The notes under the pieces were generated by a model. The model did not search any database and was not told where the DNA came from. It saw only the letters and a program-made list of their open reading frames with translations. From contig JAEWNY010000019.1 of the NCBI GenBank assembly GCA_023461075.1, positions 1 through 22,222 of the forward strand: a stretch of DNA of 22,222 nucleotides, given 5' to 3'. Of the stretch, positions 15,919-22,222 are shown piece after piece. This stretch comes from Pseudomonadota bacterium (GTDB lineage Bacteria > Pseudomonadota > Gammaproteobacteria > Xanthomonadales > Xanthomonadaceae). Position numbers and translations under genes: made by a program. Position 1 is the stretch's first letter. Each line of letters opens with the position of its first letter.

Positions 15919-16863
15919 CTACTTGAGGATGTCCATCAGTTCGACATCGAACACCAGCACCTGGTTCGGGCCGATGTTGGGCGGCGAGCCGCGCTTGCCA
16001 TAGGCCAGTTCGCCGGGCACCCAGAAGCGGTACTTGCCGCCGACCGGCATCAGCGCAACGCCTTCGCGCCAGCCGGGGATGACCTGGTTCAACGAGAACT
16101 CGGCCGGCTCTCCACGTGCGTAGGAACTGTCGAACACCTTGCCGTTGGGCAAGCGGCCCTCATAATTGACCCGCACATTGGCGCCAGGCATCGGCCGCGC
16201 GCCCGAGCCCGCCCGGATCACCTGGTACTGCAGGCCGGAACGGGTGGTGATGACGCCCTTTGCGCTCTTGTTGTCGGCCAGCAACTTGGCACCTTCGGCG
16301 GCGTTGCGGTCAGCCGCCTGCGCCGCGTGCTGCTGCTGGCGCTGCACGAAGGCAGTCCTGATCGCTTCCACCTCGGCATCCGCAATGAGCGGCTTGCCTT
16401 TCTCCAGCACGACCTTCACCCCGCGCATGAAGCTGGGCAGGTCGATCTCCCCGGCGATCGGTTGCAGGCTGCGCCCGACATCCGCGCCCACCAGCAGACC
16501 GGCGTCCGCGCGCGAAAGCGCCGGCAACTTGGCCGCATCGACCGCTCCGGCCTTGCGTGCCTGCTGGCGCTGCACCAAGGCGACGGCGGTGGCCTTGGCC
16601 TGCGCGTCCTCGAGCAGTGGCTCGCCGCCGGACAGTCCGTTGCGCACCGATCGCTCGAACGCCGCGAGATCGAGATCAGTGGCCACTGGCTGCAGCGAGC
16701 CGCCGACATCCATGCCGATCATGTAACTGGTTTTCTCGCGCTCGTTCACGAGTGGCTTGTTGACCTGCGCAAAGGAACTGCCGACCAGCAGGCAGGACAG
16801 CAGCATCAGGGGGACGGCCGCACGGATGCGGCGGCGATAGGAAAGGGGGTTGGAAGAAATCAT
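15919..16863 (-). CDS. Exported FKBP-type peptidyl-prolyl isomerase with duplicated N-terminal domain
   Basis: The product (314 aa) has a signal peptide (basic RRRIR, hydrophobic 15-30, probable cleavage after SSFA at residue 32). Two successive copies of the FKBP N-terminal dimerisation domain follow (residues 50-101 and 126-177). Next comes a linker helix with the typical SGLQYQVIRAGSG entry and the catalytic FKBP domain at about 225-314 (VRVNYEGRLPNGKVFDSS, VIPGWREGVALMPVGGKYRF, LVFDVELMDILK). Most FkpA/Mip proteins carry a single N-terminal copy. The frame is open to 17055, but that extension would run back through the divergent promoter, so the ATG at 16861-16863, directly before the signal peptide, is chosen despite a weak ribosome binding site. 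It probably acts in periplasmic protein folding together with the lipoprotein paralogue downstream. Confidence 0.88.
   Translation of the reverse strand: MISSNPLSYRRRIRAAVPLMLLSCLLVGSSFAQVNKPLVNEREKTSYMIGMDVGGSLQPVATDLDLAAFERSVRNGLSGGEPLLEDAQAKATAVALVQRQQARKAGAVDAAKLPALSRADAGLLVGADVGRSLQPIAGEIDLPSFMRGVKVVLEKGKPLIADAEVEAIRTAFVQRQQQHAAQAADRNAAEGAKLLADNKSAKGVITTRSGLQYQVIRAGSGARPMPGANVRVNYEGRLPNGKVFDSSYARGEPAEFSLNQVIPGWREGVALMPVGGKYRFWVPGELAYGKRGSPPNIGPNQVLVFDVELMDILK
16333..16488 (-). repeat. Second copy of internal FKBP N-domain repeat
   Basis: This encodes residues 126-177 of the FKBP protein, from GADVGRSLQP to AFVQRQQ. It aligns without gaps over 52 residues with the copy at 16561-16716, with 27 identities by my count. 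The offset between copies is 76 codons. Confidence 0.75.
16561..16716 (-). repeat. First copy of internal FKBP N-domain repeat
   Basis: This encodes residues 50-101, from GMDVGGSLQP to ALVQRQQ. Shared features with the second copy include DVG.SLQP, DL..F, G.PL..DA and VQRQQ. The divergence suggests an old duplication and not a recent assembly artefact. Confidence 0.75.
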
Positions 16864-16966
16864 CCGGCCATTGTCGCGGCCGGAACAGCCCGCCGGCAAC
16901 CGCCGATCGCCGGGCAGGTAGTCGGGCTTCAGCTTTTCCCCTGCCATCAGTTGGGTGCGAGGGATG

Positions 16967-16994
16967 TTGACAAGTCGCGATCTGGTGTTATAGT
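16967..16994 (+). promoter_or_regulatory. Strong sigma-70 promoter of the small-protein/GntR/ABC operon
   Basis: A perfect TTGACA (16967-16972) and TATAGT (16989-16994, five of six matches) are separated by 16 bases. Transcription would start near 17001, leaving a leader of about 33 bases with GGAG at 17023-17026 before the first ATG. The -10 box lies within the inverted-repeat operator. Confidence 0.75.
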
Positions 16995-17008
16995 TCGATA
17001 CAACACCA
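16983..17008 (+). promoter_or_regulatory. Inverted-repeat operator, probable GntR (YtrA-type) binding site
   Basis: Arms TGGTGTT (16983-16989) and AACACCA (17002-17008) are perfect inverted repeats, with a further matching TA pair inside each half, in a 26-bp dyad. It covers the -10 box, so binding would block RNA polymerase. The GntR regulator is encoded two genes into the same operon, so autorepression is the simplest reading. The assignment is inferred from position and symmetry. Confidence 0.65.
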
Positions 17009-17033
17009 ACTGCCCAGAACACGGAGACCCGAC

Positions 17034-17207
17034 ATGAGGCGACATCGTCCCGCACAGGTCATCCTGCCGATGCTCATCCTGCCATTGCTGCTTGCGTCAC
17101 TGGCGATGCTGCTGCTGCCCGAGCCCGGCACCGCCGCGACCCGCTACGACGCGCCTCGCAGCCACGGCGCCTATTTCACCCTGCTGCCACGGAGCCTGAT
17201 GCCATGA
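17034..17207 (+). CDS. Small membrane or exported protein, 57 aa, first gene of ABC operon
   Basis: This short gene encodes 57 residues: a basic start (MRRHRPAQ), one strongly hydrophobic segment at about residues 9-29 rich in Leu, Ile and Met (VILPMLILPLLLASLAMLLL), then a polar tail with TAATRYDAPRSHGAYFTLLPR. The hydrophobic part could be a single membrane anchor or a signal peptide. Three features support a real gene: GGAG exactly 7 bases before the ATG, a position directly after a strong promoter, and an ATGA overlap between its stop codon and the gntR start (17204-17207). I do not recognise the family. By context it may be a small accessory subunit or sensor for the ABC transporter encoded downstream, or a leader peptide coupling translation to gntR. 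Confidence 0.75.
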   Translation: MRRHRPAQVILPMLILPLLLASLAMLLLPEPGTAATRYDAPRSHGAYFTLLPRSLMP

Positions 17208-17575
17208 GCCCGGTGCAATGGAACGATGGTTCGCCGATCTACCGGCAGCTCAAGGAGCGGGTGGTGGCGATGATCATCGACGGCGAGCTCAAGCCCGGCG
17301 ATGCCCTGCCCTCGGTACGCACGGTGGCCGCCGACTACCAGCTCAACCCGATCACCGTCTCGCGCGCGTTCCAGGAACTCGCCGATGAAGGGCTGGTCGA
17401 GAAGCGCCGCGGCCTTGGCATGTTCGTGATCGAAGGGGCGCCGCAGAAATTGTTGTCGAGCGAGCGCCAACGCTTCCTCAACGAGGAATGGCCGCAGGTG
17501 CGCGAGCGCATCGAGCGGCTGGGGCTGGATCCGGCCGAACTGATTGATCCGTCGAAGAAATGGGGTGCGAAATGA
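17204..17575 (+). CDS. GntR-family transcriptional regulator, YtrA subfamily
   Basis: The product (123 aa) has a GntR winged helix-turn-helix at about residues 10-78 (PIYRQLKERVVAMIIDGELK, then GDALPSVRTVAADYQLNPIT and VSRAFQELADEGLVEKRRGLG). Only a short helical C-terminal tail of about 40 residues follows (RFLNEEWPQVRERIERLGLD). That short tail, without a large ligand domain, defines the YtrA subfamily, whose genes usually sit with ABC transporter genes and repress them. Its start overlaps the small-protein stop, and its stop overlaps the ATPase start, both as ATGA. It probably binds the TGGTGTT/AACACCA operator at the operon promoter. The inducing signal is unknown; cell-envelope stress is common in related systems. 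Confidence 0.92.
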   Translation: MSPVQWNDGSPIYRQLKERVVAMIIDGELKPGDALPSVRTVAADYQLNPITVSRAFQELADEGLVEKRRGLGMFVIEGAPQKLLSSERQRFLNEEWPQVRERIERLGLDPAELIDPSKKWGAK

Positions 17576-18432
17576 ACGCTGTGGTTGAAGCAAGCGGCCT
17601 GCGCAAGGCCTACCGGAACAAGCTGGCGCTGGATGATGCCCGCTTCACCATCCCGGCCGGCCGCATCGTCGGGCTGATCGGTCCGAACGGCGCCGGCAAG
17701 ACCACCGCACTGAAGGCGATCCTCGGGCTCATCCCCTTCCAAGGCCAGTTGAACGTGCTCGGCAAGGACCCGCGCAGCCAGCGCGACGAGTTGATGAACG
17801 ACATCTGCTTCATTGCCGATGTCGCCGTGCTACCGCGTTGGATCCGCGTGCGCGAGGTCGCTTCCTTCGTCGAGGGCGTGCATCCGCGTTTCTCGCGAGA
17901 GCGCTTCGAACGTTTCATCGCCGGCACCCAGCTGCGCCCGGAGATGAAGGTCAAGGAGATGTCCAAGGGCATGATCGTGCAATTGCATCTTGCCTTGGTG
18001 ATGGCGATCGACGCCCGCCTGCTGGTCCTGGACGAGCCGACCCTGGGCCTCGACATCCTCTACCGCAAACAGTTCTACCAGCGCCTGCTGGAGGATTACT
18101 TCGACGAGCAGAAGACCATCCTCATCACCACCCACCAGGTCGAGGAAGTCGAGCACATCCTCACTGACGTGATGTTCATCCGCGACGGCAAGGTGGTGAT
18201 GGATGCCTCGATGGAGGACGTCGGCGAGCGTTACGTCGAAGTGCTGGTGGATGCCGACAAGCTGGACGCCGCCCGCGCATTGAAGCCGATCGATCAGCGC
18301 GCGATGGCCTTCGGCAAGACCGTAATGCTGTTCGACGGCGTGCCGCAGCCGCAACTGCGCGAGCTGGGCGAAACCCGCATTCCCGGCCTCGCCGACCTGT
18401 TCGTCGCCACCATGAAGGGGACCTACGCATGA
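17572..18432 (+). CDS. ABC transporter ATP-binding protein (YtrB-like)
   Basis: The product (286 aa) powers a two-component exporter-type ABC system with the following permease. It has Walker A GPNGAGKTT (residues 37-45), Walker B LLVLDE (150-155) followed by PTLGLD, and H-loop histidine H188 in TTHQVEE. The signature motif is degenerate: MSKGM at 130-134 replaces LSGGQ, a variant common in single-domain ABC-2 ATPases of this type. The C-terminal 80 residues form an accessory domain. The frame opens at 17560, but the ATG at 17572 is chosen because it overlaps the gntR stop (ATGA) and gives the usual MNAVVEASGLRKAY start; GGGG lies 6 bases upstream of TGCGAA-ATG. The transported substrate is unknown. 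Confidence 0.93.
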   Translation: MNAVVEASGLRKAYRNKLALDDARFTIPAGRIVGLIGPNGAGKTTALKAILGLIPFQGQLNVLGKDPRSQRDELMNDICFIADVAVLPRWIRVREVASFVEGVHPRFSRERFERFIAGTQLRPEMKVKEMSKGMIVQLHLALVMAIDARLLVLDEPTLGLDILYRKQFYQRLLEDYFDEQKTILITTHQVEEVEHILTDVMFIRDGKVVMDASMEDVGERYVEVLVDADKLDAARALKPIDQRAMAFGKTVMLFDGVPQPQLRELGETRIPGLADLFVATMKGTYA

Positions 18433-19502
18433 ACGCCCTCGTTAACGAATCCCGCATCGCGACGGCACCGACCCCGCATCCCACCCACAAGCTGAAGTGG
18501 CTGCTCAAGCGCGAACTGTGGGAGCACAAGGGCGGCTTCGTCTGGGCGCCGCTGATCGCCGGCATCATCTCGCTGTTCTTCACCCTGATCGGCGGCGGCA
18601 TCGGCCAGTACGCGATGAACCGCTACGGCGGCAAGATCGTGTACGTCGATGGCAAGGAAGTCCCGTTGTCGCAGGTGGACTGGACCCAGCTGCTGCGCGA
18701 CGCCTCGCCCGAGGACGTAGAGAAGCTCAGCGAGGCGATCAACCTGATGACCCTGATGTCGTCCACCTGGCCCTTGCTGGTGTTCGCCTTCGTGGTGTTC
18801 TTCTACCTGCTCGGCAGCCTGTACGACGAGCGCAAGGACCGCAGCGTGCTGTTCTGGAAATCGATGCCGATCTCGGACACCCAAACGGTGCTGTCCAAGC
18901 TGCTCACCGCCTTGGTGGTCGGACCGCTGATCGCTCTGGCGATCACCTGGCTGATGATGCTGGCCACCGGCCTGATCGCCAGCCTGTTCATCGCCATCAA
19001 CGGCGGCAACCCATGGACGCTGTACTGGTCGCACCTCTCGCCGCTCAAGTTGTTCGTGGGGACCTTCGGCTGGATGCCGGTCTATGTAATGTGGGCGTTG
19101 CCGACGGCGGGCTGGCTGATGTTGTGCTCGGCCTGGTCCAAGCGCATGCCCTTCCTGTGGGCGATCATGGTGCCGATCTTCGCTGGCATCGCGATCAGCA
19201 TGGTCAACGGGATCGTCGATGGTTTCGGCGGCACCCGTGGCCACGTGGTCGGGGAATGGTTCTGGCAGCACGTGGTGCTGCGGGTGCTGACCGGGACCTG
19301 GCCCGGCAGTCACATGCTCGGCTACATCGGCACCCCGCACCTCGAGCGCCTGGACCAGAGCCCGGATGCGCTATGGGGTTGGGACGGACTGACCAGCGGA
19401 CTGCACCTGTTCGCGACCCCCGGCCTGTGGATCGGCGCGATCGCGGGCATCCTGATGATCCTCGCCGCCATCCGCCTGCGCCGCTGGCGCGACGAAGGGT
19501 GA
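18429..19502 (+). CDS. ABC-2 type transporter permease
   Basis: The product (357 aa) is an integral inner-membrane protein. Hydrophobic segments lie at about residues 38-58, 112-131, 157-190 (probably two passes), 207-232, 241-262 and 330-350. The cytoplasmic stretch LYDERKDRSVLFWKSMPISD (131-150) is a strong marker of the permeases that partner YtrB-type ATPases. A large extracytoplasmic loop is predicted at about 60-110. Its start overlaps the ATPase stop (ATGA, 18429-18432), so all four genes of the operon are translationally coupled. With its ATPase it probably exports or extracts an envelope-active compound; no substrate can be read from the sequence. A terminator follows within 3 bp of the stop codon. 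Confidence 0.9.
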   Translation: MNALVNESRIATAPTPHPTHKLKWLLKRELWEHKGGFVWAPLIAGIISLFFTLIGGGIGQYAMNRYGGKIVYVDGKEVPLSQVDWTQLLRDASPEDVEKLSEAINLMTLMSSTWPLLVFAFVVFFYLLGSLYDERKDRSVLFWKSMPISDTQTVLSKLLTALVVGPLIALAITWLMMLATGLIASLFIAINGGNPWTLYWSHLSPLKLFVGTFGWMPVYVMWALPTAGWLMLCSAWSKRMPFLWAIMVPIFAGIAISMVNGIVDGFGGTRGHVVGEWFWQHVVLRVLTGTWPGSHMLGYIGTPHLERLDQSPDALWGWDGLTSGLHLFATPGLWIGAIAGILMILAAIRLRRWRDEG

Positions 19503-19504
19503 AG

Positions 19505-19544
19505 CCTGCGCTTGACCGGCGCCACAAGCGCCGGTCGCAGGTTT
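19505..19544 (+). terminator. Terminator of the ABC operon
   Basis: A two-part stem: CCTGCG/CGCAGG outer (6 bp) and ACCGGCGC/GCGCCGGT inner (8 bp), with a 4-base bulge (CTTG) on the left side and a 5-base loop. TTT follows. It begins directly after the permease stop codon, and the U-tract is short. Confidence 0.65.
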
Positions 19545-19548
19545 GAAC

Positions 19549-19570
19549 GCCCGGCCACGGATGGCCGGGC
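19549..19570 (+). repeat. GC-rich palindromic hairpin, REP-like
   Basis: GCCCGGCCA and TGGCCGGGC form a perfect 9-bp stem with a 4-base CGGA loop, 5 bp after the operon terminator and with no T-tract. Elements of the form GGCCA-CGGA-TGGCC resemble dispersed intergenic palindromes of Xanthomonadaceae. Only one copy is seen here, so family membership is a guess. Confidence 0.45.
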
Positions 19571-19642
19571 CGGACAATCGGAAAGCAACATACTCCCGCC
19601 ATGGACCGCATATCGATGCACACCGCAGAACGAGGCCCAACC

Positions 19643-20683
19643 ATGAAACTTCGCATGCTCGCTCCCGCCCTGCTTGCCGCCGGCCTCTTGATCGCCTGCC
19701 GCGACAACACGCCACCGGCGCCGACCACTCCCACTGCCGGCAACACCGGCAGCGGCGCCCAGACCGCACTCGGCCGCACGGTCGAGAAGGCCATGGCCGA
19801 GGCGCGAACCGCGCTGGAAAAGGAAAACCTCGAGCTCAACGGCAAGGAGGGTGGCCTGCACATCGGCAAGCACGGGATCGGCAGCCATGATCCCAACCTG
19901 CCCTCGGCGGAAATCACGCCGTCCGGCGACTTCATCCTCGACGGCAAGACGCTGGCGATCAACGATGTCCAGCGCGCGCAGGTGCTCGATTACCGTCGTC
20001 GCGTGCTGGATGTCGCGGGCGCCGGGATGTCGGTCGGGGTCAAGGGCGCGGACCTTGGCATGCAGGCCGCCGGCGAGGCGATGAAGGGCATCTTCAGCGG
20101 CAACATGGACCAGGTCGAGCAGCGAATCCAGACCGAGGCAAAGAAGCTCGAGGCGGATGCCAAGCTGATCTGCCAGCAGTTGACCCCGCTGCTGCAGGCG
20201 CAGGACGCCCTGGCTGCGGGCCTGCCCGAGTTCAAGCCCTATGCCGGACTCGAACAGGCCGATATAGATGACTGCCTGAAGGACGGCGGCACGGCGGTCT
20301 TCACCGGAAACAAGCGCTCGGCGACCTCGCAGGCGCAGGTGCAGTCGGAGATCCGCGACGGCATTCGCCAGTCGGTGCGCAGCGCGGTGCAGCAGGCCAC
20401 CGCAGCGGCCGGCGTGGCGGGTGCAGCAGCCACCGGCGGCGCCTCCAACGTCTCCACCGTCAACGGCGTGCGCGTATTGCTACCGGCAGGCAGCATCGAC
20501 ACCACGACGATCAACGGCGACACCACCATCAAGGTCAGCAACGGCCTGCGGGTGAAGCTGGATGGCAGCGGCCTTGAGGTCAACGGTGAACGCTACCCCG
20601 CACCCGCGCGCGGCAGCGAGGTCGATCTGCGCGAGAGCGGCACGGTGAGGATCGACGGCAAGGTGGTCGCGGCCCGGTCCTGA
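19643..20683 (+). CDS. YggN/DUF2884-like lipoprotein
   Basis: The product (346 aa) starts with a lipoprotein signal, hydrophobic 5-18 with lipobox LIAC (C19), followed by a Pro/Thr-rich linker. The central part (AEITPSGDFILDGKTLAINDVQRAQVLDYRR, spread over about residues 88-118) is what I associate with the YggN/DUF2884 family of envelope proteins of unknown function. A helical region follows, with two cysteines that could pair (in LICQQL and DDCLKDGG). An Ala/Gly-rich stretch (about 253-275) leads to a C-terminal beta-rich repeat with NG turns (TTINGDTTIKVSNGLRVKLDG). The ATG at 19643 is preferred over the one at 19601 because GAGG lies 7 bases before it and it begins directly with the signal peptide. 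It is probably monocistronic and convergent with fumC. Confidence 0.78.
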   Translation: MKLRMLAPALLAAGLLIACRDNTPPAPTTPTAGNTGSGAQTALGRTVEKAMAEARTALEKENLELNGKEGGLHIGKHGIGSHDPNLPSAEITPSGDFILDGKTLAINDVQRAQVLDYRRRVLDVAGAGMSVGVKGADLGMQAAGEAMKGIFSGNMDQVEQRIQTEAKKLEADAKLICQQLTPLLQAQDALAAGLPEFKPYAGLEQADIDDCLKDGGTAVFTGNKRSATSQAQVQSEIRDGIRQSVRSAVQQATAAAGVAGAAATGGASNVSTVNGVRVLLPAGSIDTTTINGDTTIKVSNGLRVKLDGSGLEVNGERYPAPARGSEVDLRESGTVRIDGKVVAARS

Positions 20684-20704
20684 GCGGCGCCACGCCCACA
20701 CGCA

Positions 20705-22093
<1,389 letters not shown>

Positions 22094-22143
22094 CGCCTGT
22101 TGCTCCGGTCCGGTCGAGCACCAAGCCTAGCGCCACGCCCGTT

Positions 22144-22149
22144 TAGAAT
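22144..22149 (+). promoter_or_regulatory. Possible -10 box for purB
   Basis: TAGAAT matches five of six consensus bases and lies 35 bases before the ATG at 22185. No clear -35 box is seen 16-18 bases upstream, so the call is weak. The interval 22094-22184 is the shared control region of divergent fumC and purB. Confidence 0.35.
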
Positions 22150-22184
22150 GGGCGAATCCCATCGCCGACATCGCCGCATCGATC

Positions 22185-22222
22185 ATGTCCAACGCCCTCA
22201 CCGCCCTGTCCCCGCTCGATGG
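22185..22222 (+). CDS. purB: Adenylosuccinate lyase, N-terminal codons only (gene continues beyond window)
   Basis: Only 12 complete codons are visible: MSNALTALSPLD, with the next codon beginning GG. The string LTALSPLDG is the typical opening of bacterial PurB (E. coli has LTAVSPVDGRY). PurB removes fumarate from adenylosuccinate and from SAICAR in purine synthesis. The call rests on this short match and on the sensible divergent position; the downstream sequence would settle it. Confidence 0.7.
   Translation, partial: MSNALTALSPLD

Noticed and set aside
16864..17055. N-terminal extension of the second FKBP to 17055
   Set aside because: The extension would precede the obvious signal peptide and overlap the divergent promoter and operator; the ATG at 16863 explains everything.

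Overview
The window is a piece of bacterial chromosome, GC-rich and densely coded. It most resembles a gammaproteobacterium of the Xanthomonadaceae/Lysobacteraceae type (Lysobacter, Luteimonas, Thermomonas or similar). The clues are a short 255-residue NAD kinase, a 1647-residue NAD-glutamate dehydrogenase, a methionine synthase split into two genes behind an ArsR-methyltransferase fusion regulator, two tandem periplasmic FKBP isomerases, a DUF2058 protein and a YggN/DUF2884 lipoprotein. No phage, transposase, CRISPR array, rRNA or tRNA is visible.

Layout. Bases 1-7584 are all on the minus strand: a 5'-nucleotidase cut by the window edge, NAD kinase just upstream of it, a factor-independent terminator, the giant NAD-glutamate dehydrogenase, and an acyl-CoA dehydrogenase. 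A divergent 119-bp control region (7585-7703) leads into a plus-strand methionine-cycle operon: a SahR-like regulator, the homocysteine-binding half of MetH, a 294-bp spacer with two hairpins, and the folate/B12/activation part of MetH. From 12743 to 16863 the minus strand carries DUF2058, slyX, ugd (UDP-glucose dehydrogenase), a lipoprotein FKBP and a second exported FKBP whose N-terminal domain is duplicated. A strong promoter with an inverted-repeat operator (16967-17008) then drives a tightly overlapping plus-strand operon: a 57-residue membrane peptide, a YtrA-type GntR regulator, an ABC ATPase and an ABC-2 permease, ending in a clear terminator. A YggN-like lipoprotein, fumarase C (minus) and the first codons of probable purB (plus) close the window.

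How the genes work together. Two small regulons stand out. In sahR-metH1-metH2 the regulator probably senses S-adenosylhomocysteine or a related methionine-cycle metabolite and represses its own promoter through a TATCT-type palindrome next to the -10 box. In the small-protein-gntR-ABC operon the GntR protein probably represses its own promoter through a TGGTGTT/AACACCA operator over the -10 box. The rest is core metabolism (NADP supply, glutamate and acyl-CoA catabolism, TCA cycle, UDP-glucuronate) and envelope protein folding.

Most of the window is ordinary chromosome. The items most worth a second look are the uncatalogued-looking 57-aa membrane protein leading the ABC operon, the internally duplicated FKBP, the His/Cys-rich insertion in the MetH homocysteine domain, and the two autoregulatory operators.
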